64,000 nucleotides of DNA. Origin: Gyromitra esculenta. Lineage: Eukaryota > Ascomycota > Pezizomycetes > Pezizales > Discinaceae. The notes beneath the pieces were generated by a model that saw nothing but the letters and a program-made list of their open reading frames with translations, was not told where the DNA came from and did not search any database. The stretch lies in the NCBI GenBank assembly GCA_038503075.1, contig JBCAML010000019.1, positions 434,001 through 498,000 on the forward strand. Direction: 5' to 3'. A program made the translations under genes and the position numbers. Within the stretch, counting starts at the first letter, position 1. Every line of letters begins with the position of its first letter. Of the stretch, positions 12,634 through 25,865 are shown piece after piece.

Positions 12634-12798
12634 CTATTCCCGATCAGCCAAATACCAGGACGGCCCAAATACCAGAACACGGATTCTGGTAAGAAAACTT
12701 GCTTATTTCCAGCAGGGTAACCAAATTTTGCCCAATGAGAAATACAACCGACCCTCCTAGTATTTAGACCGTCCTGGTATTTGACTGATTGGGAATAG
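12634..12798. repeat. TA-flanked foldback element (MITE-like), 165 bp
   Basis: The terminal inverted repeats begin CTATTCCC. The arms 12634-12663 and 12769-12798 pair with two mismatches over about 30 bases. TA is present on both sides (12632-12633 and 12799-12800). The interior is non-coding and repeats part of the arm motif (AAATACCAG) once more. Confidence 0.75.
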
Positions 12799-14022
12799 TA
12801 CAATTCAAGCAGTTTTAGCTCAGAAGGGCATTAATTCGGATTTTTCAAGATTAAGCCTTAGATCTTGGTTTTAAGAACCAACTTAGCCTAGTGAAAATAC
12901 GCAGGTGTTATTTTATCTGCTTTTTAGAGCAACTAAGTGAGTAGAACAGCATCTAATGTTGAGATCTAATTGCGCCAAAAAAGAAGAAGGGGGGTAACAA
13001 CTAGACTGAAATGATTGAAATGAGACACTAGAGACTGAATTCCTGTGCGATAATATCCCGGGTTTCAAATCGAGTGATATATCATGAATTAATCTCCTTA
13101 TAGATTCAGCGTCGCCTGCATGAACCAGTGGAATTTTATTTATGCCCGGTTTTTTCTTCCTTTCTTCGATTAGTTCTACTCGCCAAAGGGGTATAGTATA
13201 CCAGCTGAAACGATTATTAGATGGATCAGCAAAGATAGCAGTACGTGGCAATTACACAAATAAGAACCCACAAAGCGAGAGCCAATGGTTATCGCTCCTA
13301 CGTTACTTCCATGCAACCCAAGAATTAGAGAATCTTACCAACACTACGTATACATGTACCTATCCGATGACAGACTCACAGAAGCCGACAGAGGCTCCCG
13401 CAATCATGCTGCGTCACCCACACCCGATTGACTAAAAAAGCTTTAAGATTTTTACAAGCACTAGAATACCCCTTTAGCTTTAGTGCACCAGGGGCTTGTG
13501 TTTGAGGCGAAGGCTATATTCACTAAATAGATTCCAAGGCAAAAGTTCCTTAGTACGTGGGGCTAGTGGTATAAAATATGACGCCCATTATACTGAGTCT
13601 CGCAAATTCATATAGGATACGAAGCACAGAGCCGAAAGGGGTGGAAACCCACAAGTAGCAGGAGCTTCGGGAGACAAAGGGACAGAGACTTGATTTATAA
13701 CTAGTGTGTAGCAGAAAATATAGCCCGACTATTCGATAGCTAATTCATAACATAGGTCGAAAATTACAACAGTCTATAGGCCATGATGGCTACCTAATGG
13801 CTTGGATTTTGCTGCGATTTCCTTCATATGCCCTGTGTCGATGAATTTCCTGAGCACTACTTGAGGAAATTGATCCCAGAGGATGTTATGGTCCTCGGTG
13901 GCCTTGAATAAGTCATTGATCCCGCTATTTAGTTCCCTTGTATCAACATATATGTTGTGTCGTTGAGGGCTAAAGATACTAAGTATCATTAAATGTCACT
14001 CGATTGAAGCACAGTATCCGGA

Positions 14023-14066
14023 TTTTGGGATTTTGGGATTTTGGGATTTTGGGATTTTGGGATTGA
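14023..14066. repeat. Tandem octanucleotide repeat, unit TTTGGGAT
   Basis: The unit TTTGGGAT is repeated about five times with almost no divergence. It is a simple microsatellite in non-coding DNA, 90 bp left of a foldback element. Confidence 0.85.
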
Positions 14067-14154
14067 CGACCGAGGCTTCGTTCGTATTGATTCGGAGATG
14101 ACTTTTCTGTGTGGCTATCGTGGTTATGGTTTTTAGGAAGAGGGGTAATCATTA

Positions 14155-14396
14155 CTGGCCAAAAAATAAAAGGCTTGTGACGGGGGTAAAGTTGGGTAGC
14201 AACCAAATCTACATTTCGGAGGCTACAACCTACGGAATTTAACACCGACAACTATAAATTACAGACTAATGTGTAGATTGAACGCCACAAAATAAATAGT
14301 AGTGGTAAGTTGATCGTGGGCTGGGAAATTGTGTTGTTAATGGGGCATAGTTGCTGCCGAGGTTTACCCATGCCACAAACTTTATTTTTTAGCAAG
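14155..14396. repeat. TA-flanked foldback element (MITE-like), 242 bp
   Basis: The left terminus CTGGCCAAAAAATAAA pairs with a right terminus whose reverse complement is CTTGCTAAAAAATAAA. Pairing continues for about 38 bases at roughly 75 percent. TA borders lie at 14153-14154 and 14397-14398. The terminal motif matches that of the 54551-54628 element, so the two probably share a transposase. Confidence 0.6.
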
Positions 14397-15967
14397 TACG
14401 GAGGAATCAATCTCAAAAGTCTTGGCTTCAAACCAAATTAGGTTGACGTAGTAGTTTAGCTTTATATTGCCGCCGCAACTATATTGTCAAGAGAGGGCTC
14501 ACCGTGGTGGGGTCCCTCGCGCTTCTAGGCGTGAGTGTCTGGCTAGATAACTAGGGTATTTGCTACAGGTATCTTTCCCTCCTACCTAGAAAACAACCAA
14601 GAGACCAAGCTCTTCAGGCCTTCCTTGTTCATTGAGGTTTAATTTTTGCCACGTTCCATGCAAGCTTGAAGGAGCTCCTCACTGCCGCCTCCTGTCGCTC
14701 TGATTCTTTGATATCAGCCCAAGATCTAGACATTAGGGTGATTTTAAGGAGCACAGGGCTTTGCGTCTTGTATCTAGTGCCACGTGTATCTATCCACGCC
14801 TAACCAATCATATAACCTAAAAGTCAACCAACGCTAGGAAGTAAACGGTAAAGCTTTCCCGGCCATCAAGAAGCAGCAAGCACCTTAAGATTTAACTAGC
14901 ATTGAGACAAAAGATCTGCCGTTTTCTACCATCCAATAAACCAATAGGTTAAGTATTGGTTGATCAATATCGCATCAAGAGGACGGCTGATGACATGCAA
15001 CCATAATCATAGGATGTCACTCGAGTATATACCAGCTCGCTCTCTAACCACTCGTTTCCCTCAAAGGCTGACAGGGTATCTGCTTTTAAAGATAAAATAC
15101 AAATATTCTTATAATGGTCTTTTTCGATCTGCCTTTCATCTGTTCGGCCTTTGCCATGACTCATACAAGGGCAAGGCTACAATTTAGCAGTTGGAAAAAC
15201 GAAGTGGAACATCTTTATTTGTTCAATATTACGTCTTTCTTTATCTTTGTTTTTGACGGTTAGCATGGTTGGTGTGGAAAACTAGGCGATCAGTCGATCC
15301 GTCACCACCGTAAAGCTAAATACACCATATCCTCGTGTTCATTTGTATTGGTGGCAGCCCACAAGGCGACTACCCCGCATCCCACGTCATGTATGCCTTA
15401 TCTCGGACTTGTCCGTCAATCAGAAACCATCTCAGAGTCAATAAATTTACTCGCGAGTTCTGGTGACTCGGAGTTCGTATGTGGGGTATTTTTTGGTTAA
15501 AGTTTTAATCGGAGGAACAAAACGCCATGCCAAGACACTAATATCGTATGATAATCTTTAGTCGAAACTCATACTGCAGCTATAAAAAGATCATTAACCA
15601 GAACTAGTTGGGCTTTACAGAGTTACGTGTATTCTATTGTTGATTATTGCTGCGGCCAGTTCGTCACTCGATAGCTTTTGACACATACATGTATGTAGTA
15701 TACAGTAGGTTTAGCTAAGTAACCCAAGCTAAATAACAAACTACGTATCAAGAAAGGATATGCAACTGGTAGAGCATATGTGCGGAATTCTGAAGAAATT
15801 CTGAAGCAATACTGGATCCCTAGCGCAAATACGGTAGTTCTCTAGAATCAAGCTCGCATTTCCCAACAATATAGTAGCAAATTCACCCTATTTTCTCGTA
15901 CTGTATCGTTATATCGCATCAGGATGGAAGCTTCCAAATGTTAATTTTTTGTAGTGTAGGTATAGTA

Positions 15968-16071
15968 CTCGGGGATGGGTGTGAAAATCGGAAAAGTTCA
16001 ATCCCTGTTCTCATATAAATTTCTACGAAAGCAGGGATTAACGTTTTCCGATTTCTACACTCATCCCCGAG
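15968..16071. repeat. TA-flanked foldback element (MITE-like), 104 bp
   Basis: The left arm CTCGGGGATGGGTGTG pairs with the right arm ending CACTCATCCCCGAG. The inner arms also pair (AATCGGAAAA with TTTTCCGATT, ATCCCTG with CAGGGAT), so most of the element folds back. TA lies on both sides (15966-15967 and 16072-16073). The right TA is the first two bases of a TACATGTA palindrome. Confidence 0.7.
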
Positions 16072-17977
16072 TACATGTAGCTATAACCCTAATTTAAGCT
16101 ATCGATATTTGGCGTCGTTTTAGCACACAAAGTCGACGAACACATGGCAAACAAATCTTTTAAGATAATTGTTGATATCTTTTAGAAGTTATTATCTTCT
16201 TTTCGAATTATTGTAATTGTACCTATGATGCATATGGATGACTCACAAAAAAAGGTTAACTACAACTTCCACTTCTCCCCACTATGAAACTCCGACCAGT
16301 CGTGCGGCCCGTTCATTCCAGGGATATTTTCAAAAATGACCGTATGCTGCATCGTGGCTGAAATGATTGTCCGAGAATAGAAGATGTTACCGAAATATAA
16401 AACGCCAGCTTCGTATTCCAGGAGTCGGGGGCACCTCGGATTGAGCTTTCGATTTATAATCCGTGGTGGACTTACCCGGACCAGAGTGGTGGGGAAATCT
16501 TAGAGTCTCTTGGGTTGTGTACCAGTGGGGGCCAAGTACATAGCTCTAAATGATGTCTTTCAAGCAACGTACACATCTAAACTTATTATAATACCCGCTG
16601 CCTGGCGTAACTGCATAGAAAGATGTGAATTCGTAATCGGGGTATCCGCGGAAAAAATATGTGCGTAGAGGGAGGGGTGTCATCGCGCCAAGGTGCCAGT
16701 TCGCTTAAAAGCAAGGTTATATGTGCGTACTAATCTGGCATCGTAGGTGCAGATAACATTTCGCCTGGTTCCAATATCTGGGGATAGCTAGGAACTGGTC
16801 CTTAGTCTGAGTCATACACCTTCTCTTCCCCCCTTCTCTTCTCGAACCTTTCGCCAGAATGGTGGGTTGGATTAGCTACATATGAGCTTGGCCGATAACA
16901 CGATGAAGTTACCTTTTTTTTTTACCTTCTTTCCCTATGTTACTCCGTAGAAAATATCGACGCAGCATGCGTATCAGCGGCTCAGGAGCCGGAAGGATAT
17001 TATGGATTAAAGGCCCAAATTCTATATATGTCGTTGAACGGAGCCTTGGTGTTGGTAGCACATGCATTTACGCACACGAATTAGAGGGAATAAATCCTAT
17101 TGCCCCATGATCATTAAAAAGTACAATCCTGCGGTTTTGCTCTATGAGGTTGACTTTGCCGAGGCATATGCGCGTGGGTTTGCACCCAAAAGCATTAGGC
17201 ACATTCAATAGGTCTGAAGTTGCTAACTGATGTTGACTTTACGATGTAGTATACCCTACAACATTAATATACCCACGGACTAACATCCGCTGCGTATGCA
17301 TGAAGACTGAACAGGGTCTATAAAGAGCTTGTACAATAGTTAAAACTCCATCCATATCTCTGACATGCACAAGATGGAAGATCTTAGATAATCGATTGCC
17401 CTATTCTAATTAATCAGCAGAGCTGATGTCGATGCAACTATTGCGTGACTCAGTCGCGTTTTCCCACATCAATTGAGGTATCAACATCTTTCACATAAAA
17501 GACTATGATGTCCCCAACTCAAATCTCTCAAAGTTTCAAGATATCCCGTAGAATACCCCATTCTATACACAATCCACAACCAATCACGAACGCTCTACGT
17601 TTAGAATCATTGGCAGTAGGCCAAACTGGTACCCATGACACATTCCTACCACTAATATCTATATACCTAAACACATATACCCATTAAATTGGCTCCCCGC
17701 ATCCTAAAAACAAAATATCGCTATCAGCACGACTGGATTGCATCTAGACTAACGTATACATACACTTGGATCTAGTATTGCAACACATCAGCGCCATCTA
17801 AGTATTAATCGACTCCGTACTTCAACTCGTGATTTCCCTAAAGCATCCCTCAAATACTGGCAACAAAACCAATTATAGGCAGTGGAACTCTTCTACCTAT
17901 CGGAAACAGACGATACCCCACGCACCCTTTTTCAGAAAGCTGTGACTCACCTCCAAAGCACTTCACATTCTGTAAAG

Positions 17978-19547
17978 ATGCTCAGTGGCGCTTCTACGAT
18001 AGCCACAAGGAGCTCGGTGGTGAGCTCCTTGATGGCCACGCTGCAAGCGGAAAAGCCACAAATTTCGATAACAATTAATGGGGATAACCCGGCCGTATAT
18101 AACGGACGCCTCGGTTCCTTCTCGACACTAGATACGATCAAAGGGGAGGTGAAAATCATTGCCATGTCTGATACTAGATTTGATGATATCCAAATTACTT
18201 TCCAAGGTAGGCTGCATTTATCTCGCCTTGACAACTTCTACACATCAAACGGCATCAATTCTAATAAATTTATGTTATCAGGCCAACAACGGACATGGAT
18301 GGACAGATTCGGTACGACTCCAGGCATGTCGGGTCGAAGCACTTCCAAAGTGATTGTATGTAAATCGTCCAATATCTGCTTCGATTCCATTTCTAATAGC
18401 CTACCAGTTTCTTAGATTGAACCAACCCATCAACGAGTCCACTCTCCCAATCCCCAGAATCATCGAAAAGGGTAGAACATATAATTTCCCATTCACATTT
18501 GTGATCCCGGAGCGCCTACTTGAGTCAACCTGCACCCACAAAGTTAGCAACGATTCAGTCCGTGAAGCGCACTTACAACTCCCACCATCAGCGGGTGACC
18601 CCTGCCTCCCAGGAGAAGGCGGGTCTTTGGCCGATGACCTTTTTCCGGACATGACACGGATTTCATATTGCATCCAAGCCAAAATTTTGTGTCGTCGTGA
18701 ATCCGATGGTAAAAGCACGATCCTTGCCGAGTCGTCTCGGAAGGTACGAGTTATGCCAAACTTCGAGGAGGTTCCACCCGTTCATGTTCAGGATCACCCT
18801 AGCGACTATGTCCTACGAGTAGAAAAGGACATTAGAAAGGGAATTTTCAAGGGAAAACTGGGCCATCTAACAGTTGAAGCTGAGCAGCCAAATCCGCTTC
18901 GACTTTCTAAAGACAACTTGTGCCCACCGACAACGATGGTTCCAGTGTCGCTTTGGTTCACTCCTACGGATGATTCGCTTGAACCGCCGAAGCTGGGGAC
19001 TTTAACAGTGAAAATGAAGATCTCAACGTTCTTTTCGACTTCGCTAATCAACTATACCCCAAGGCTGAGCTCGCGTACCAATGATGCATCTCTCGGATAC
19101 TATGGCGAGTCACTTTTGCTGTCATCACGGTGTATGGAAGGCGTCCAGTGGGTTAAACAACACCCATCAAGGCCGGCAACATACAAAGCAACATTACTTG
19201 TTCCAATCACGACACTAAAAGGCAAGTCGCTTGTTCCAAGTTTCATGACTTGCCTTATTTCGCGCTTGTACACACTCGACCTATCCGTAGCTGTTCAAGC
19301 ATCCACCCATTCGCACCCCTCAGTGTCGCTAAAGCTCCCACTACAAGTTTCACATCCATCTACTCCCTCTTCCTCAGCAGTTGCAGTAGCGACTACGAAT
19401 ATAGACGAATTTTTCGTGCCGCGATCTGTCGCTCCTCCAGAATCAGAGCAAAGCAGACCTGGACTACCAGGATACTCAATGTTTGCTGGTGCAGTGCCGC
19501 CACCACGGATACCATCGCCCGTCGGAATCTCGCCTGGGTGCGGTTGA
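17978..19547 (+). CDS. Arrestin-like (alpha-arrestin family) protein
   Basis: Three exons fit in phase: 17978-18206, 18282-18355 and 18408-19547, giving 480 aa. The start is the first ATG in frame. The N-terminal arrestin fold is visible as ISITINGDNPAVYNG, then LDTIKGEVKI and DDIQITFQG. The second half begins at about NFPFTFVIPERLL and continues through repeated beta-strand-like segments to about aa 380, followed by a Ser/Pro-rich tail. Alpha-arrestins act as adaptors that bring Rsp5-type ubiquitin ligases to membrane transporters or signalling receptors. No clear PPxY motif is seen, so ligase recruitment is not supported by sequence here and an arrestin-domain protein of other function is possible. 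Intron 1 has a GTAGGC donor and a CTAAT branch-like site. Confidence 0.75.
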
Positions 19548-21606
19548 ATTCTTTCTTTTCCTTTTCCGATTATTTTATCAGTTTACAATTTTCCTTCATT
19601 TTTTATTCCCTAGTTCTTACATTAACATAGAAACTAAATAATGATGTGACGGCGACAACGAACCGAGTGAGTATTTTACTTGTTTCTATCATCTTTCTAG
19701 TTTCTTCTCTTTTCATCTATTGCGACTATATATCCTTTTAGCATTGCTTCCTAAGGCATTTATATCATAGCCCTCCCAAGAAACTCTAGGTACTTTCTAT
19801 TCTTAATTTCATCAAGCATTATAAATAGTGGTAGCTGTGTGGCCATTGTTCATTTTTGAAAGCAGGGAAATTTCCAAAATCGTTTCCCCAGATAGTTTGA
19901 AATATGCATATATCTCATAGTAGCATTAACATTCCAATCACATCCACATATTTTTAACCCGCAGACTGCATGTCAAGTTAATAATCTTAAATTTGTGTAT
20001 CTCCTAAAACAGCTTAGCACAAATCCCAAAGCTTGGAAGGATCGTGCTTTAACGCAGATATATCAACGGATTTTAGCACTTTAGCGCAAAGTATGAAGGA
20101 TTTAGTCTGCGTTCCTACAATACTAGGATTCAATGCCTTGGGTGTAGTTTTACTTGATCTGTAGGCTGGCATAATTAGCTAATTAGCCTAAAACCTATAG
20201 TTGATGCCATAAACGAGTGATAATGCATGATTTTATTTCTCAATATCGCCTGAACCATGAAATCCTCATGACCTACTATAGAATTAGCTTAAACACAAAT
20301 ATATCTTATATTCTAAAGCTCTTAACACTGGTTTTTAACATTCAATCGCTATTCGGATACAACTCAATAAGTATCGTCATATCATAAAATAATAAACAAG
20401 TATCACCGGAAACCGGGGGTCCTTAGACGTTTCTAAATTTTTTGTATTATATCTCCCACCAAGATTACAGTACCAGAAAGGAGGGTGAAACTGGTGCGAT
20501 ATTCGTATATCATTCTTATGAATGCGGGAGTAAATCGGTAGTGCTACAGAGTTCTTAAAGCTAATACAGTAGCCATCCTGACTTATTCCTGCATTTTCTA
20601 GCAATAAGGTACTGTAGTTTGTACAAATTGGATTTCTTTTGATATTTCCGCTTTTTCCTTCAACGCTAGATGAAAGTAAAATCGAGTGATCCTTTATGAA
20701 CATAGAAAATACTATGAACTCAATATCACAAGGATGATCGATCAAATGTAGGAAAATACAGAATGTATTCCACTAGTTATCTCATGCAGCAGGGTGGTAC
20801 AGTAAATAATCTACGGAAGCTGCGCTTTGGTTAATTATACAATTATAGTATAGTTTTCTGTTTGCTTGTGTAAGACTGCCTGTTTTGTAATATGGATAGA
20901 CCTATCATTTCTAGACGTGCCCCAGACACTAGTATGGATGGCACAACCAGGGCGCGTACTGTTGGAAGGTGCGTATTGTCAAACGTCAATGGCACTGAGC
21001 AATCGTTAAGCCTCCAAGTTACAGCTTTTCCCCACAGTTTGAATCTAGCATCCCGCTGTCATATCTTATACCATTCCCTAAATCTCTTAGAGTGCTGCTA
21101 GGCTTTATAGACCTAGTCAAATCTCAATATTTTCCTCCCATCATGTCATATTAATCATTCCATTCTTCTATTTTCCGCTCAAACAGACGAACGCACATAC
21201 TGGCCCGTCTTTTTAACCCTCGAACCCCGTATGTAGAGAACCAAAGAAACCGAACAAGCCCAAGAAAAAATAAATCCTCACCAAACGGCCCACACATGAA
21301 GAAAAGAACTGGAAGAAAAGAACCGAAAGGAAAAATGGTTCCCCCAATACGCAAACTTTATTTTTTTCTCGATTATATTTTTCCCTTCTCATCTTTCAAA
21401 AACAACAAGAACAAAGAAACCGAATATGTCGTAGCAAAAAAAAAGATTCAGTTCCCCTCATTTATCCCAGCTCATCCCATAACAACGAGAAAATTGAAAG
21501 AAACGTGACCGGAATAAGTATACGACGCTGGAGAAAATAGGCGGAGACCATAAGGCATCGTTATTCAATCATCGTTTTTTTTTAAGGTGTCGTGAGAACG
21601 TCTCGT
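19548..21606. other. Intergenic region between convergent arrestin-like and Ran genes
   Basis: A/T-rich sequence serves as 3' flank for both neighbours. It contains the dispersed foldback element at 20468-20614 and no convincing gene. Short frames at 20377-20745 and 20892-21101 are interrupted by or overlap the repeat and show no family similarity. Confidence 0.6.
20468..20614. repeat. TA-flanked MITE-like element, copy 1 of a two-copy family
   Basis: The ends are CAGTACC and GGTACTG, flanked by TA at 20466-20467 and 20615-20616. The full 147 bp is present in inverted orientation at about 40147-40290. The shared core (GGGAGTAAATCGGTAGTGC and flanks) is near identical over about 50 bases. CAGT termini plus TA suggest a Tc1/mariner-related element. 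Confidence 0.7.
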
Positions 21607-22767
<1,161 letters not shown>

Positions 22768-23967
22768 TATGAAGTTAGAGAATTAGATGAAGTTGGTAAA
22801 GTATTGCTGGCTGTAACGCTAGCAAATGTGACGATGGTCTCGTGTATTCTTAAACAGAAAAACAAGAACGTTAGCGACCTCATGCGATGGGAATAAGAGG
22901 AAGATTTTGATTAAGGAGCTCGGGAAATACCTTTTTGAGAGTTTGGAAAGGAGGGAAGGGGAGAAAGCGTGGTTGTGGTGTCGGGAGATATGTAGACGTG
23001 TTTGGGTGAGGGGCAAAAGGGAAGGGGAGGGAAAGGGGAGGGGAAAGCCAGCAGGCCAACAAGCAAGGAGTGATGGTTCGCGGCTGGGCGCTGCCGCTGG
23101 CCTGGCAACCAAAATTTTTCTAGCAGCCTCCCAAGCCGGCGAACTCCAACCCTCTTGGCGCTCGTTCCCACCATATATAGCCGTTCTAATTGGGTTCTAC
23201 TGATGAAAACCCTAGCCCTTCGATCGGAAAAACAACATGATGTTATTTTCCACGATCTTCCACCAGAATACCCAATTCACAAGCTGCACTCTATCGCTCG
23301 ATGATGATCACGAAACTGGCTCGTTCCGGGGTATTTCGTTTAAACCCTCTTTAAAAAGTGGAAGCTGTTCACCATAGGAAGAATATCCATTTGCATGGTA
23401 CAATAGCACTCTAGGATTGTAAAACTTGCTCAGATGATTACGAAACGCGTTCGTGTGAAGAGGGTAGTGATTCTGCATGTATCAGTGCTTTTTCGCTCTG
23501 TTTCTTTCTTCAAGATTACCGACGCCAAAGTGCTCTGCTGGATAGAGCTATATAATCTCGTGTGTTACCAAACTAGCCACATGCTAATTTGTGTCATTAG
23601 GTCGAAGAGACTACCAGAGAACATTTCTTCATATGGCACCTCCCAAGGTAAAATAGCTATCTAACAAAAAAGAAAAGTACACGTCGATAACCATAAGCAT
23701 GTTTGCCTACCTATCTTTAGTAAAATAAAATAAAATATAGAAATATAAAATAAAGGCACTTCCAAAGCCTTCAAAATGAAATAATAAGTATAATAACAAA
23801 TTTCAACACCGGGTATCGCTATCTTAATACAAAAAACAACCAAAGATTCGTTCCCCGCAAGGACTAAACCAGTAGATAAATACTTCATAAGAGGAAGACG
23901 CTAAGAGAGGCCCTGCACCGCGCAAAAGCGAACACAAGTTCTAGACCACCGATCGATAAGGAATCGT
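22768..23967. other. Intergenic region: Ran promoter and NoxA 3' flank
   Basis: Both neighbours read leftward, so this is the Ran upstream region. It has a G/A-rich stretch at about 22940-23045 (C/T-rich on the Ran strand), a TATATA-like motif at about 23171 and an AAACCCTA telobox-like motif at about 23207-23214. No gene is supported. Confidence 0.5.
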
Positions 23968-25865
23968 TCAGAAACTGTATTGTAAATCGAGTCAGCAAGC
24001 TGTATTGGCCAGGTTCTCATTTGTGAAGGGGATACTAACTGTTCCTTCCAGAAACCAAAGTTAACTTCTGGTGTTGATGCAGTTTTACATGCTTTCCTGA
24101 TAGCCCTAGCTGCTACACTCGGCCCGCAAAAGTAGACACCAACATTTGTCCTCAGAGTTCCTTCCATTCCAGAGATGTAAGTCTGGTCCATGATTCCGTC
24201 CCTCATGGTGGCGAAGAGTTTCGGGAAATCCGGGCGACCATACTGGGTTCCAGTCCTCAGTTGGGTCAACGGATCAACTGCCATACCAACACTGTTTAAC
24301 ACGATGTTCTGGGCAGTGTCGGCGTCAAGTCTCTGTGTGAGGTATGTGTGGATGCGCAAGAAATCGGTCGAGTTAGATCCTCCTTGTCTTTCCAGCGAGG
24401 AGAGAAGTGTTTGGAACCATTCGAAAGAGGATATGTCGCGGCAAACCCAGATGAACTCAACGCGGCGGAGACGCATAGGAGCGGCACCCGGCGCGTTACG
24501 CCTGTGCCAGATGCTCTTCAAGATAGATGCCCAAGGAGTGACACCGATACCAGTGCCAATGAGAACAGCAATTTCGTTTTCAAAAACCTAAAGTGACGGT
24601 TAGAATTTGAATGATCGAGTGTGTGGAGAATATACGAACATCCTCAGCTGGGGCACCGTATGGTCCATCGATTCTCAGAGTCGGCATTTGCCTCCCATTC
24701 TGCATTGCAATTTCATATTGTCCCATAGGATCCAAAGCTTCAAATCCCTTTGCATCTGGTCCAGCTCCAAGCATCTCTCCAAGTTCCTTTGTGAAATCGC
24801 CGACTTGTCTGATGTGCACTGAAATATAAGGATCCGACGGGCAAGAGGTTATGGTAAACGGATGCCACTGGTACTTTGAAACAGCAGGAACGTTTAAGAA
24901 GAGATATTGCCCAGATTTGTACTTCATCGAAGGTTTCTTGAACTGAAGCTCCATAGCGCCATACGGATGCTTAACGACCTTGGTAATTTCGGTTTGTTTC
25001 CTCGCCCGGATCTCCCTCCAGACACGCTCAAAAAAGTAAACGGCAAAAGCCCAAAGGGTAAACCGCCAGCTTTGGTATCCGATGCAATGCTTCCAGAAGA
25101 TCTCGCCAGCAAAAGGCGAGAACGGTTCAGGAGTATCACGCACGAAACATCCAGTGGCGTGGGTGTACAGTGCAAGAATGAAGATGAAAGCAAGGTGATG
25201 AGTGTACCAAAACGCCTCGAAACACTGCTGACGGATCTTGTGGTGAGCCGTGGTGTACATCAGAAGCATGCAGAAAAGCATGACATGTCCAGTGATTCCT
25301 CCAGCTTGTGTATAGTGTATTTGTATAGCAGTCACTGGTCGGAGGTTGTTCTTTTCAACATTGAAGAAGCTAGTAATTATAAGCCACCATATTAAACTGA
25401 AGTGATCATAGGGTTACTTACTTAACATAATGCGCTGTAGTATGAATTATTGTGAAGAGGAGCATAGTGTAGGCGGTCTGCCTATGGAACCACTGGCTTT
25501 CGTCCAACGGTAGCCACTTGATCTTTGGTCTTATGACCCTGAGAATATTCCTGCACATTGGCAACAAAATCAATCCCCCATCATACGCTAGTGCCAATCC
25601 TGCCCCTCGAGACATCCAAACTGAAAATGTCAATGTGTTGAGCCCAGCCAGTCTCGGATCGACGTATTGCTTCCACCTGAAAATAAAACTCTTTAGCTAA
25701 TAATCTTCATAGAAAATCACTCAACCCTTCCGCAAAACGAACTCTATATTTCACTTACCATCCGAACGCGAACAATCCCCAATGCGAACCCCACCAAAAC
25801 ATCCAGAACAAAAGTCTTTTCCCTGTGAGCTCTCTTCTCGCCCATGATTCCTTAATTTCTGCCAT
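23968..25865 (-). CDS. noxA: NADPH oxidase catalytic subunit NoxA
   Basis: Five exons fit in phase: 25759-25865, 25422-25676, 24640-25369, 24040-24587 and 23968-23974, giving 548 aa, the usual NoxA length. It starts MAEIKESWARRELTGKRLLF. Heme-ligand histidines lie in HTTAH and in FWYTHHLAFIF with the later YTHATG. FAD binding is shown by HPFTITSCP, and NADPH binding by GPYGAPAEDV, GTGIGVTPWASIL and VYFCGP. No EF hands are present, as expected for NoxA. It moves electrons from NADPH to oxygen across a membrane to make superoxide; in filamentous fungi it is needed for fruiting-body development and hyphal fusion, with NoxR and Rac. The last exon is 7 nt and restores the conserved ending FWKEHF. 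The donor of intron 3 (GTTCGT at 24639-24634) is unusual but required by frame. Confidence 0.95.

Larger units (their letters stand above)
11360..17977. other. Gene-free, repeat-bearing 6.6 kb stretch
   Basis: After about 650 bp of T-rich 3' sequence no frame longer than about 110 codons occurs, and none resembles a protein family. It contains three TA-bounded foldbacks (12634-12798, 14155-14396, 15968-16071), an octanucleotide tandem repeat (about 14023-14066), three TACATGTA palindromes (13351, 15686, 16072) and scattered A/T runs. This is the longest gene-free part of the window and may be decayed transposon sequence; nothing in it supports a gene. Confidence 0.6.
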
